A stretch of DNA of 64,000 bases, taken from the NCBI GenBank assembly GCA_963778775.1, contig CAVZVX010000192.1, positions 1 through 64,000 on the forward strand, written 5' to 3'. Positions within the stretch are counted from its first letter, which is position 1, and each line of letters starts with the position of its first letter. The stretch comes from UBA1306 sp963778775. Its GTDB lineage: Bacteria > Spirochaetota > Spirochaetia > Treponematales > Rectinemataceae. The notes beneath the pieces are model-generated. The model worked only from the letters and a program-made list of their open reading frames with translations. It did no database searches and was not told the DNA's origin. Made by a program: the position numbers and the translations under genes. Below, piece by piece: positions 49,863-58,104 of this stretch.

Positions 49863-50447
49863 GTGTTCAGGCATGGGAGTTCCCGATTCGATCAGGAACT
49901 CGTCACGATACGCCCGGGGGAATTCTATGCAACGGTCGAAGACGCGATAATCTCGACGGTTCTCGGCTCCTGCGTCGCCGTAGGCCTCTTCGACGAGGAA
50001 GCCATGGTCGGCGGCCTCAATCACTTCATGCTGCCTCACGAATACGGCAAGCAGGACTTGATCCGCAGTCCCGACGCGAAATACGGCATGTACGCGATGG
50101 ACCTCCTCATCAACGACCTGATGAAACTAGGGGCGCGAAGACATGCGCTTAAGGCCAAGGTTTTCGGCGGCGGGGCCGTACTCGCATTCGCGCACGGCGG
50201 TTTCTCCAAGATCCCGTCCGGGAATATCGAGTTCGCGTTCGAATACTTAATGAAGGAAGAGATACCGCTCCTCGCCTCCGACGTTGGGGGCAAGGAAGCG
50301 AGGAAGATATTCTTCTTCGCACGGACGGGGAAGGTGCTTTTAGAAAGGCTGACCGGTTCCCCCGCCAGTATCGTGGAGAAGGAAGAGAAGCGCTATCTCG
50401 TCGACTTGCGGAAGGACGATCTAGAAGGGCCTGTCGTCTTGTTCTAG
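49863..50447 (+). CDS. cheD: Chemoreceptor glutamine deamidase CheD (second copy)
   Basis: A 194-residue CheD with ISTVLGSCVAVGLFDEEAMV (catalytic Cys), GGLNHFMLPHEYG (catalytic His), GMYAMDLLINDLMKLGAR and KVFGGGAVL. The GTG at 49863 is preceded by GGGGCGAGG and lies 13 bp after the MCP-like gene, its likely substrate. It is clearly diverged from the copy at 28804. Confidence 0.94.
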   Translation: MFRHGSSRFDQELVTIRPGEFYATVEDAIISTVLGSCVAVGLFDEEAMVGGLNHFMLPHEYGKQDLIRSPDAKYGMYAMDLLINDLMKLGARRHALKAKVFGGGAVLAFAHGGFSKIPSGNIEFAFEYLMKEEIPLLASDVGGKEARKIFFFARTGKVLLERLTGSPASIVEKEEKRYLVDLRKDDLEGPVVLF

Positions 50448-50455
50448 GAGGCGAC

Positions 50456-50569
50456 CTATACCTCGGAGGACTTCGTGTCCTTCTTAGCCTTTTTCTCGGC
50501 TCGCTTTTCCTTCAACGTCTTCTGAGGCTTCTTTTTCTCCTCGTTCTTCTGCTTGTCCTGCGATTTCAT
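50456..50569 (-). CDS. Small Lys-rich protein
   Basis: 37 residues, extremely basic (MKSQDKQKNEEKKKPQKT, then LKEKRAEKKAKKDTKSSEV). The ATG at 50569 has GGAGG at good spacing and the frame closes with TAG 9 bp after the convergent cheD stop. The A/G-rich coding strand and the clear ribosome-binding site argue for a real small gene. It may bind nucleic acid or ribosomes. The function is unknown. Confidence 0.55.
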   Translation of the reverse strand: MKSQDKQKNEEKKKPQKTLKEKRAEKKAKKDTKSSEV

Positions 50570-50649
50570 CACGGGCCTCCATACAAGATTTTCGACATTT
50601 ATCTTACAATCTTCGAGTCTTTTTGCAAATAGGTAGGGACAAGCGATCC

Positions 50650-51564
50650 CTAAATGCAGGCCCCCTTATCCAGGAACTGCAGCTCGATCCGCGCTAGATG
50701 ATCGCCTTCGGGCAGGTATACCCGCGAGTACGGAGGCACGGAGCGCGTGAGCCACACATTGCCTCCGATGACGGAACCCTTCCCCACTACGGTGGAGCCT
50801 CCGAGGATGGTGGCACCCGAATAGATCGTGACCTCGTCCTCGATCGTGGGGTGGCGCTTTTTCTCGCTCTCGCCTTTCCGCACCGATAGGGCGCCGAGAG
50901 TGACGCCTTGGTATAGCTTGACGTCGTCGCCGATTATCGCCGTCTCGCCGATGACGACGCCGGTGCCGTGGTCGATGAAAAATCGCTTGCCGATCGTGGC
51001 CCCGGGATGGATGTCTATGCCTGTCTTGCTATGCACATGCTCGCTCATCATCCGGGGGATGAGCGGCAGGTCGGCCTCCCAGAAGAAATAGGCGATGCGA
51101 TGAACCACTACGGCCTCGAGGCCGGGATAGGCGAGAATCACTTCCTCGACGGTCTTGGCGGCCGGGTCGCCCCTGAAAGCGGCCTCGACGTCCTCCATGA
51201 CGATGGCGCGGATCCCGGGTAATGCCTCGAAGAAATCCGAGACGAGGTCGCGCGCCTCGATGTGGCATGCGGCCGGACACCCGTTCGCTCCGCGTACGCG
51301 ATATTTGTATTCGAGGCTCCTCGTCGCCTCGCGGACGAGGACTTTCGCGGCTCGATGCGCGAGCTCTCCGGCGACGTAGTCGATATTCGTATCGTCTATG
51401 CCCTCGTCTTCGCGAAACCCCGGGAACACCAGGGTCTGAAGGTCGGCGAGGGCGCGGACCACGGCTTCCCCGCTCGGGAGGTTGGGCCCGCTCGCGTGGT
51501 TGACTCCTCCTTCGCGTTCGTAAGACTCGAGTAGCAGCTTGATCGAACGTTCTATAGCGTCCAT
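50650..51564 (-). CDS. cysE: Serine O-acetyltransferase
   Basis: A 304-residue left-handed beta-helix acetyltransferase that makes O-acetylserine for cysteine synthesis. DIHPGATIGKRFFIDHGTGV (catalytic His/Asp region), VIGETAIIGDDVKLYQGVTL and GGSTVVGKGSVIGGNVWLT are hexapeptide-repeat signatures. The N-terminal helical domain is long. The ATG at 51564 has GGAGG 6 bp upstream and lies 1 bp after the MFS stop codon, so I preferred it to one at 51594. Confidence 0.95.
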   Translation of the reverse strand: MDAIERSIKLLLESYEREGGVNHASGPNLPSGEAVVRALADLQTLVFPGFREDEGIDDTNIDYVAGELAHRAAKVLVREATRSLEYKYRVRGANGCPAACHIEARDLVSDFFEALPGIRAIVMEDVEAAFRGDPAAKTVEEVILAYPGLEAVVVHRIAYFFWEADLPLIPRMMSEHVHSKTGIDIHPGATIGKRFFIDHGTGVVIGETAIIGDDVKLYQGVTLGALSVRKGESEKKRHPTIEDEVTIYSGATILGGSTVVGKGSVIGGNVWLTRSVPPYSRVYLPEGDHLARIELQFLDKGACI

Positions 51565-51565
51565 G

Positions 51566-52852
51566 CTATGCCTCCGCCTCGCCTCGCTTGACAAAGCCCA
51601 TTACTATGTAGGCCGCGAGCATGAAAGCCGCGGCGATCAGGAAGATCGAACGAATGCCGAATAGATCCGCGGAGAGACCGGTCACCGGAGGGGAGAGGAT
51701 CGACGAGGATTCCTTGGCGACGTAGTATGCGGCCGTGTACATTCCCATATTGGCATAGCTCGCCATCTGCCACAACATGGGGAAGGAATTGGCCATGACC
51801 GCTATCCAGAATGCCCCTAAAAGGAACATCAGCGCAAGGAAGCTGTAAAGCCGCGCGGAGGCGGAAAGCCCGAGCGCCCTGGTTACCGGATCGTGGACGA
51901 AGACGACGGCGAATACCGCTGCAAGGGCCAGAAGCGAGGAGCGCACGACCCGCTTGCGGCCGAAGCGCGTCGCGAGGATGCCTGCCGGTACGGCGAAAAC
52001 GATCATCGCGACGGCGGCCGCGCCCATCGCGAAGGACGTTTTCCCCACCGAAACGCCTACCCTCTCGAGCATGTAAGTGCTGAGGCAGGGCAGCACTCCT
52101 TGGTAGGCGAAGAACCAAAGGAAGATCGAGACGAGGATGAGGAGGGCGCTCCTCTCTTCGGCCCCGGCTATCGCGCGGAGAGAGGCCAGGATAGGCGCGC
52201 GCTCCTCTCCGCCGTCCTCTTCGCCTCCGCCTCGCTCCCTTACGAAGGAGAAGAGTAGGACCACGCTTACGAGGACGAGGAAGGCCGCCAGGACGAAAGG
52301 CGCCTTCCCAGTCGTCGCGCCGATGAAGGGGAGCCGTATCGATGGATTCATGAGCGGACCGAGGGCCAGCGTGGCGATGATGCCGGCGGCCGCCCCTGCC
52401 ATGTTGATGATGCCGTTGGCTTCCGAGCGGAATTTCCCGGGGATGATATCCGGCATGAGGGCCACCACGGGTCCTCGGGCTCCCTGCTTGAAAACGTTGA
52501 GCGCCACGATGAGCGCGATAAGCATGGCCAGGGAATCGGCGGCACCGAAGGGGAGGGACGCGAAGAGAATCGCGCTGAGGGGAAGGGTCGCGAGGATATA
52601 GGGCATTCTCCGTCCGATCCTCGTCCTGGTCTTGTCGGACCAGACGGCGACCAAGGGTATGAGGAAGAGGGCGAAGGCATTATCGATGGTCATGATGACG
52701 TTGCGAACGCCCATCGAGCCGATGTACTTCTTGAGAAAAAGCGGCACGAAGTTGTCGTAAAGCGGATCCATCAGACCCATGGTGAAGAAGCCTAGACTGA
52801 TCAGGGCGGTGCTGCCGAGATGCTTTCCGAATTCTCGCCTCCCCTCGGCCAT
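51566..52852 (-). CDS. MFS transporter, probable sugar permease
   Basis: A 428-residue, 12-span major facilitator. The loop 2-3 signature appears as AVWSDKTRTRIGRRMPYILA, resembling the GPH/SLC45-like sugar transporters (D-R-x-x-x-GRR-R/M-P). An acidic loop (RERGGGEEDGGEERAP) separates the two six-helix halves. It sits 23 bp after galK on the same strand, so galactose or a galactoside is the likely substrate; this is inferred from position. Confidence 0.88.
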   Translation of the reverse strand: MAEGRREFGKHLGSTALISLGFFTMGLMDPLYDNFVPLFLKKYIGSMGVRNVIMTIDNAFALFLIPLVAVWSDKTRTRIGRRMPYILATLPLSAILFASLPFGAADSLAMLIALIVALNVFKQGARGPVVALMPDIIPGKFRSEANGIINMAGAAAGIIATLALGPLMNPSIRLPFIGATTGKAPFVLAAFLVLVSVVLLFSFVRERGGGEEDGGEERAPILASLRAIAGAEERSALLILVSIFLWFFAYQGVLPCLSTYMLERVGVSVGKTSFAMGAAAVAMIVFAVPAGILATRFGRKRVVRSSLLALAAVFAVVFVHDPVTRALGLSASARLYSFLALMFLLGAFWIAVMANSFPMLWQMASYANMGMYTAAYYVAKESSSILSPPVTGLSADLFGIRSIFLIAAAFMLAAYIVMGFVKRGEAEA

Positions 52853-52875
52853 CGCGCCTTCCCTTCCCGGATCGT

Positions 52876-54162
52876 CTATTCGAATACCCTGAGCGCGCCT
52901 TTGTCGCGGACCGAGATCGGGATGACCGAGCCTGAACCGAAATAGCGCGTCATGAGTTCCGCGTATCCGGCGGAAAGTTTCTTGGGCACGTAGGCCTGGA
53001 TCGTGCCGGCGAAGCCCCCGCCGTGGACGCGCCAGGCCCCTCTGCGGCCGATATAGCCCTCGCTCAGAGCGAGGGCCACCGAGACTCCCTGTTCGGACGG
53101 CGAGGACGGCGCGTAGACGTTCTGCAAAAGCTGCCAGGACGAACGGCCCGATTTCTTCACCAGCTTCAGGTAGGCGCCGAGGTCGTCGTCCTCGAGAGCC
53201 TTCGTCATCTCGACTACGCGCTCATTGTCGGCGGCGAAATGAAGGGCGCGGAGGAAGGCGCGGTCCCCGCAGTCCTTCCGTATTTCGGGCCCGCGGGCGA
53301 CGATTTCGGAGAGACGGACTTCCCTCAGGTAATGGGCGCCGCAGGACATTGCTACCGCTTTCATCTCCGATGGGACCGCAGCGTAATCCGATGTAAGGTC
53401 GGCATGGCTGCCGCCCGTGTTCACGACGATAAGTTCGTAGCCCTCCTCAGCGAAGTCGTACTTGACGCGCTTGACCTTGGGAGCCGTCGGCTCGGCGAAG
53501 TCTATCGCCACGATGCCGCCTACCGCGCTCGCCGTCTGATCCATGAGGCCGCAGGGCTTGCCGAAATATTCGTTTTCGGCGAATTGACCGATCTTGGCTA
53601 TCTCCAGGGGCGAAACGGGAAGGCCGGCGAGGTCGGCCATTATCGTGCCGAAGAGGACCTCTAGCGCCGCCGAGCTGGATAGACCGGATCCGGGAAGGAC
53701 ATTCGAGGCGATCCTTCCCTGGAAGCCGCGGAGCTTGGCGCCGGCGGTCGCCAGCGCCTTCGCGACGCCGCGCACGAGGGCGGCCGTCGAACCTCGCTCC
53801 GCCGAGACGGGTTCGAGGGAAGAGAGGTCGACGATGATGGGATCGGAGTAGCCGGCCGAGATCAATTTGACGATCTTGCCGGTCGAGGGCGCGACGCAGG
53901 CGACGGCATCGAGGCCGACGGCCGCACATAGCACTCGTCCGCGGTTGTGGTCGGTATGGTTCCCGCCGAGCTCCGTCCTGCCCGGGGCGGAATAGAATCG
54001 GAGCTCGGACCCCGGCGCGCCGGCTTGGTCTCGAACCGCGAGCTCGGCGAGGCCGATGTACCGTTTCGCCTGGCTCTCGCCGTCGCCGCCGTAAAGCTCG
54101 GCGAGCGCCTTCCTGGCCGCCTTGTCTTCCAACCGTTGCTTCCAATCCTTATGTTCGGGCAT
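52876..54162 (-). CDS. galK: Galactokinase
   Basis: A 428-residue GHMP kinase that phosphorylates galactose at C1. The sugar-binding motif is APGRTELGGNHTDHNRGRVL, the ATP motif is LPGSGLSSSAALEVLFG and the third motif is the C-terminal AWRVHGGGFAGTIQAYV. The N terminus is extended ~40 residues before the core. GAGGAGAC precedes the ATG. It heads a galK-MFS-cysE operon; no galT, galE or galM lies nearby. Confidence 0.95.
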   Translation of the reverse strand: MPEHKDWKQRLEDKAARKALAELYGGDGESQAKRYIGLAELAVRDQAGAPGSELRFYSAPGRTELGGNHTDHNRGRVLCAAVGLDAVACVAPSTGKIVKLISAGYSDPIIVDLSSLEPVSAERGSTAALVRGVAKALATAGAKLRGFQGRIASNVLPGSGLSSSAALEVLFGTIMADLAGLPVSPLEIAKIGQFAENEYFGKPCGLMDQTASAVGGIVAIDFAEPTAPKVKRVKYDFAEEGYELIVVNTGGSHADLTSDYAAVPSEMKAVAMSCGAHYLREVRLSEIVARGPEIRKDCGDRAFLRALHFAADNERVVEMTKALEDDDLGAYLKLVKKSGRSSWQLLQNVYAPSSPSEQGVSVALALSEGYIGRRGAWRVHGGGFAGTIQAYVPKKLSAGYAELMTRYFGSGSVIPISVRDKGALRVFE

Positions 54163-54296
54163 AATCCGTCTCCTCGTCTCTTTCGTTAATGCATCGTGCC
54201 TTTCATGAATTTATGGAACAATTGTATCGAAAAAGAAGCCGACGGGGAAGTGTTCGCATCCGCCACAAGCCCGCTATGCGCTTGGCTCCACGGTAT

Positions 54297-54325
54297 TTGA
54301 CACGATTCCTTCCTTGCTTTAGTCT
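54297..54325 (+). promoter_or_regulatory. Promoter with very short 5' leader
   Basis: TTGACA (54297-54302), a 17 bp spacer and TAGTCT (54320-54325), 11 bp before the ATG at 54337. The predicted untranslated leader is about 5 nt, with no ribosome-binding site. Confidence 0.55.
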
Positions 54326-54336
54326 GAATATCGAAA

Positions 54337-55107
54337 ATGAGAGCGAAACGTCGCCCTAGTTCCGTCCTTGCCGCGACTTTGCTCGGGGCGGGCGCTGTTA
54401 TCGCGGCTCTTTATTTCAAGCCCTTGCCCGCGCTCGAGGACGCGAGTCTCCTTCATTCCGACTCCTTCGTCCGCGTCGAGAGGAGAAAGGCCGGAATCCT
54501 CTTCCTGCCGGCGAGCGCCGCCAAAGCCTCGGGCATGATTTTCTATTGCGGCGCTCGCATCCCGCCCGAGGCCTACGCATATCTTGGGCGCGCATGCGCG
54601 CAGGCCGGCTTCGCGACGGTCCTTGCTTCCATGCCGCTCAATTTTGCTACTCTCGATCCGTCGAGGGCCGTCCTGGCGGCGGCGGAAAATCCCGGCGTGG
54701 CGCGCTGGATCATAGCGGGCCATTCTCTCGGAGGGCGCGTCGCCGCGGATTTCGTGGCCCGCAACGCGGCCGCGAAGAAAGGGGCCCTGCCGGTCGCCGG
54801 TCTTCTGCTCCTCGCGTCCTATCCGGACGGCAATGCCGACCTCTCGACTAAATCTCTTCCGGTCGTTACTGTAGGTGCCTCATGCGATGCCTTGGTAGCT
54901 CCCGCGAAAATAGCCGCGGCGCGAGGACGCTTGCCTTCGAGTAGCCGCTATATCGAGATCGCAGGCGGCAATCATGCGCAGTTCGGCGAGTACGGCCCCC
55001 AGCCTGGGGACGGTCACGCCGAGATACCGGGGACGACCCAGCGAAAGGCCACCGTCGAAGAGGCGCTCGTCCTCTTCGGTCGAGTCGAGGCTGGGGCCGG
55101 AAAGTAG
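54337..55107 (+). CDS. Alpha/beta hydrolase, membrane-anchored or secreted
   Basis: 256 residues. The hydrophobic N terminus (SSVLAATLLGAGAVIAALYF) is a signal or anchor. The nucleophile elbow is WIIAGHSLGGRVAADFVARN (Ser in GHSLGG). The expected catalytic Asp region follows DALVAPAK and the His lies in IEIAGGNHAQFGEYG, as in dienelactone-hydrolase-like proteins. The substrate is unknown. It has its own promoter and is 8 bp before the next gene. Confidence 0.85.
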   Translation: MRAKRRPSSVLAATLLGAGAVIAALYFKPLPALEDASLLHSDSFVRVERRKAGILFLPASAAKASGMIFYCGARIPPEAYAYLGRACAQAGFATVLASMPLNFATLDPSRAVLAAAENPGVARWIIAGHSLGGRVAADFVARNAAAKKGALPVAGLLLLASYPDGNADLSTKSLPVVTVGASCDALVAPAKIAAARGRLPSSSRYIEIAGGNHAQFGEYGPQPGDGHAEIPGTTQRKATVEEALVLFGRVEAGAGK

Positions 55108-55115
55108 GAGCCGAT

Positions 55116-55628
55116 ATGCTGCTCAAATCTCTGGACGACATTCTCGTCGGGGCCGCTCCCGGCGTCGGGAGACGCTGGCTCGCCAAGCTCCGAAAGGCCG
55201 AGAACGTCTCGGCGCTCAACGCCGTGTTGGATGCGGAACTGCTTTCCGTCTATGGGGAAATCATACGCAAGCTCGGCCGTTGGTTCGACAAGAGCGCCGA
55301 CAAGAACGAGATAGGCGCCTTCTTCGTAATGATGGGCAAGGAATACTGCGCTCAAGGCATCCCTCTGTCCGAGCTCACCTTCTCGCTCAACCTCGGACGA
55401 AAATCGGTGACCGAGCACGTTATCGAAGGCGAGGAGCTCGAGGGAGCGCATCGCATCTATGCCCTCATGGAAGCGCTCGATCAAGTAGGGGACTTCTTCT
55501 TCCTCGGCTCCTATTACCTCACGAAAGGCTACCTAGAGGATACCTTCAAGCGCATGCAATGCGAGCAGAGCCTTGACGACGAAACGTTAAACAGGTACTT
55601 TCCCGATGATTTCTTTTTCAAGGATTGA
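55116..55628 (+). CDS. Helical protein of unknown function
   Basis: 170 residues, soluble and mainly helical (MGKEYCAQGIPLSELTFSLN, ALMEALDQVGDFFFLGSYYL). The arrangement recalls RsbR-type N-terminal globin-like or RsbRD-like domains, but I cannot assign it with confidence. It lies between the hydrolase and the atp operon, 13 bp before the next ATG. There is no sensor motif. Conservation next to the ATP synthase genes has not been checked. Confidence 0.6.
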   Translation: MLLKSLDDILVGAAPGVGRRWLAKLRKAENVSALNAVLDAELLSVYGEIIRKLGRWFDKSADKNEIGAFFVMMGKEYCAQGIPLSELTFSLNLGRKSVTEHVIEGEELEGAHRIYALMEALDQVGDFFFLGSYYLTKGYLEDTFKRMQCEQSLDDETLNRYFPDDFFFKD

Positions 55629-55641
55629 TAGAGAGCCGATT

Positions 55642-56037
55642 ATGGATGCCTTATCCTTTCGTCGCCTCCTGGTCATCGCCCTTCTCCAGGTGGCGGTATT
55701 TCTTGCCGCGCTCTTTACGTCGAGGACCGCCGCGCTCGCGGCGGGGGTCCTCGGGGTTCTGGCTCTGGGACGCTACGCAGCCATCGCGTGCTTCGCGTCG
55801 ATGATAGGATATTCCTCCAAGGCCGGGCTCCGCGCCCTCGTGGCGTCGGCTTGGATCTTCGGGCTCGCCGCCCTGATCGCGGCGGTAGCGGCGGTTGCGT
55901 TGCGCTCGAAGCCCTCTCTGCCATGGGCCGTTGCCGCCTCATTCGTCGGTCCCCTCGGGATGTCCGCGTTGGCGCTGGGCTCGGGCATCGCCGCCCTCGC
56001 CTCCAGGCCGGCCGGCGGCCTCGGAGCCAAACGATGA
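55642..56037 (+). CDS. atpI: ATP synthase I-like membrane protein
   Basis: 131 residues with four hydrophobic segments (LLVIALLQVAVFLAALFTS, TAALAAGVLGVLALGRYAAI, WIFGLAALIAAVAAVALRS, FVGPLGMSALALGSGIAAL). It has the size and position of the c-ring assembly factor AtpI directly before atpB (ATGA overlap). Sequence similarity to AtpI is weak, so position carries most of the weight. The ATG at 55642 was chosen over an in-frame ATG at 55606 that overlaps the preceding gene. Confidence 0.6.
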   Translation: MDALSFRRLLVIALLQVAVFLAALFTSRTAALAAGVLGVLALGRYAAIACFASMIGYSSKAGLRALVASAWIFGLAALIAAVAAVALRSKPSLPWAVAASFVGPLGMSALALGSGIAALASRPAGGLGAKR

Positions 56038-56774
56038 GCGCCCCCGAGCACGCCATGTCGATAAGCGAGAGGATCACTCAAGGCATCAGCATAAAGACGG
56101 TTTTTACCTTACACGCATTCGGCCTGGCGATTCCGATATCGGACACGGTCGTCTCTACCTGGATCGTGATGGCCATGCTCATCCTGGCCTCGTACCTTCT
56201 CACGCGGCGTTTCCGTGAGATGCCCAGGAAACCTCAGCTCCTCCTCGAGGCCTTCATCGGATTCATCAACGACTTCGTCAAAGAGAATGCCGGGCACCAC
56301 GGCAAGGACTTCGCCGCCTTCCTCGGAACGATCTTCATATTCCTCATTGCGGCCAACCTCGCGCCCATGCTCACGCCGATCGGAGGCTTCGGCTTCGAGC
56401 CCGCCTTCGTCATCAAGCCCCTCACGCGGGACATCAACGTCACGGCCGCTTTCGCGATCACCGTGATAGTGACGGTCTTCTTCGCGGGCCTCGTCTACAA
56501 GCGCCCTCTGGGCTGGCTCAAGAGCCTGGTGCAGCCGTCGCCGATCATGTTGCCTTTCAATCTGCTCGAATACGCGATCAAGCCGCTATCCCTCTGTCTC
56601 CGGCTATTCGGCAACATCCTGGGCGCCTACATCATCATGCAGCTCATCGAGGCGGTCGCTCCCGTTATCTTTCCGCCCATAGCGGGGCTCTACTTCGACC
56701 TTTTCGACGGCCTCATACAGGCGGTCGTCTTCGCGTTTCTCTCGACGATCTATATCGCCGAGGCAATCGAATAG
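56034..56774 (+). CDS. atpB: F-type ATP synthase subunit a
   Basis: 246 residues, the membrane stator subunit that carries the ion half-channels. The essential Arg is in LCLRLFGNILGAYIIMQLIE, and YIAEAIE closes the protein. There are five to six hydrophobic helices. It starts within the stop of the previous gene. 8 bp separate it from the c subunit gene. Confidence 0.95.
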   Translation: MSAPEHAMSISERITQGISIKTVFTLHAFGLAIPISDTVVSTWIVMAMLILASYLLTRRFREMPRKPQLLLEAFIGFINDFVKENAGHHGKDFAAFLGTIFIFLIAANLAPMLTPIGGFGFEPAFVIKPLTRDINVTAAFAITVIVTVFFAGLVYKRPLGWLKSLVQPSPIMLPFNLLEYAIKPLSLCLRLFGNILGAYIIMQLIEAVAPVIFPPIAGLYFDLFDGLIQAVVFAFLSTIYIAEAIE

Positions 56775-56782
56775 GAGGAATC

Positions 56783-57007
56783 ATGGACGTTCAATCTGCT
56801 GCTTTGATCGGGGCCGGAGTCGCGGTCCTCACTGGCCTCGGCGCCGGCTTCGGCATCGGCCTCGCCACCGGCAAGACCTCGGAGGCCATCGCGAGACAGC
56901 CCGAGGCTTCGGGCAAGATACAAGGCGCCTTCCTGCTCGGCATCGCGCTCGCCGAGGCCACGGCCATCTACGGCCTCGTCGTCGCCCTTCTGCTCATTTT
57001 CAAGTAG
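56783..57007 (+). CDS. atpE: F-type ATP synthase subunit c
   Basis: 74 residues forming two helices joined by the polar loop ARQPEASGKIQ. The ion-binding carboxylate is Glu in LAEATAIYGLVVALLL. In Na+-translocating c rings this Glu is usually followed by Ser or Thr (ES-T); here it is followed by Ala and Thr, while the loop Gln and the Tyr are kept. H+ is more likely, but Na+ is not excluded. Confidence 0.95.
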   Translation: MDVQSAALIGAGVAVLTGLGAGFGIGLATGKTSEAIARQPEASGKIQGAFLLGIALAEATAIYGLVVALLLIFK

Positions 57008-57029
57008 GAGAGGCTAAGGGAGTCAGGTC

Positions 57030-57518
57030 GTGCTCAACTTTACGGTCACCTTTTTCATAACCATCGTCAACCTCTTGGTGCTTTTTCTCGTGTTGAGGAA
57101 GCTCCTCTTCAAACCCGTGACCAATTTCATGGAAACTCGGGCGAAGAAGATAAAGGACGCTCTTACCGACGCGGCGGTCAAGAAGGGCCAGGCCGAGGAA
57201 TTGGCTACCCGCTACGAAGGGCTCATGGCGAACGCCGACGCGGAGGCCGAGCGCTTGGTCAAGGAAGGCGAGGATCGCGCGCGGGAAGAGGTCAAGGCCC
57301 TGCTGGACAAGGCGAGCGCCGAGGCCGTGGAGGCCAGGCGCCGCGGCGAGGAAGCCGCCGAGCGCGAGCGCGAGAAAGCGCGGCAAGAGCTGGTCGGCGA
57401 CATCGCCGCCCTGGCTGCGGAAGTCGCGGGCCGCCTCGTCGGTCGCGCGGCCGAGGCCGAGGACGTCAGGGCGGCCGAGCATCTCGTCCGGGAGCTGGAG
57501 GCCACACGTGCCCGATAG
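57030..57518 (+). CDS. atpF: F-type ATP synthase subunit b
   Basis: 162 residues. One N-terminal membrane helix (FTVTFFITIVNLLVLFLVLR) with FKPVTNFMETRAKKI, then a long charged helix (EAERLVKEGEDRAREEVKAL) that forms the peripheral stalk. The GTG start follows AAGGGAG. It overlaps the delta gene by 11 bp. Confidence 0.94.
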   Translation: MLNFTVTFFITIVNLLVLFLVLRKLLFKPVTNFMETRAKKIKDALTDAAVKKGQAEELATRYEGLMANADAEAERLVKEGEDRAREEVKALLDKASAEAVEARRRGEEAAEREREKARQELVGDIAALAAEVAGRLVGRAAEAEDVRAAEHLVRELEATRAR

Positions 57519-58101
57519 GCGACGTGCGTGGGCGAAAGCCCTCTTCCTCGCCGCGCCCGGGCCCGATGGCCGAGCCGCATGCGGCGACGCCCTCGCGGGC
57601 CTCAGTTCGTCGATCGAAGACGACGAGCGCATCCGCAACTTCTTGTCCGATCCTTCGGTCCATAAGGAGACGAAGGCCAAGATCGTCGCCGCCGCCTGCG
57701 GCCCGGCGGGCTCGGCCGTCTTCGAGCGCTTCTGCTCCCTCGTCGTCGACAAAGGACGCATACCGCTTTTACCCGAGATCGCCCGCTCCTATGGCGAGCT
57801 GCGCGACGCCGACGAGGGCATCGCAAGGCTCGATGTCGAGGCGGCTCGCGAGATGGCCGGAGAGGCCTTGCGGCGGGTATCGGAAGCTTGGACGATCTAT
57901 TCCGGGGTCAAGACTACGCGGGCGTCGGTCCGCGTCAATCCCGCGCTCATCGCGGGCTATCGCCTAAGGGCGGGCTCGCTTCGCATTGATTACTCTATCG
58001 CCGGCCGCCTCGAGCGGCTCAGGCGCGAGCTCGCGCGGCCGCTCGGAAAACCTTCTGGGACGTCCGAGGTTTACGGCGGCGTAGCGCGAGGGGAAGGATG
58101 A
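57508..58101 (+). CDS. atpH: F-type ATP synthase subunit delta
   Basis: 197 residues with the OSCP/delta layout: an N-terminal helical bundle (RAWAKALFLAAPGPDGRAAC, RIRNFLSDPSVHKETKAKIV) and a C-terminal strand-helix part whose LRAGSLRIDYSIAGRLERLR matches the conserved GGIxxxIGDxxIDxSLxxRL motif loosely. The N terminus is degenerate compared with E. coli, but position and length agree. It links F1 to the peripheral stalk. GTG start. Confidence 0.88.
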   Translation: MPDRRRAWAKALFLAAPGPDGRAACGDALAGLSSSIEDDERIRNFLSDPSVHKETKAKIVAAACGPAGSAVFERFCSLVVDKGRIPLLPEIARSYGELRDADEGIARLDVEAAREMAGEALRRVSEAWTIYSGVKTTRASVRVNPALIAGYRLRAGSLRIDYSIAGRLERLRRELARPLGKPSGTSEVYGGVARGEG

Positions 58102-58104
58102 AAT

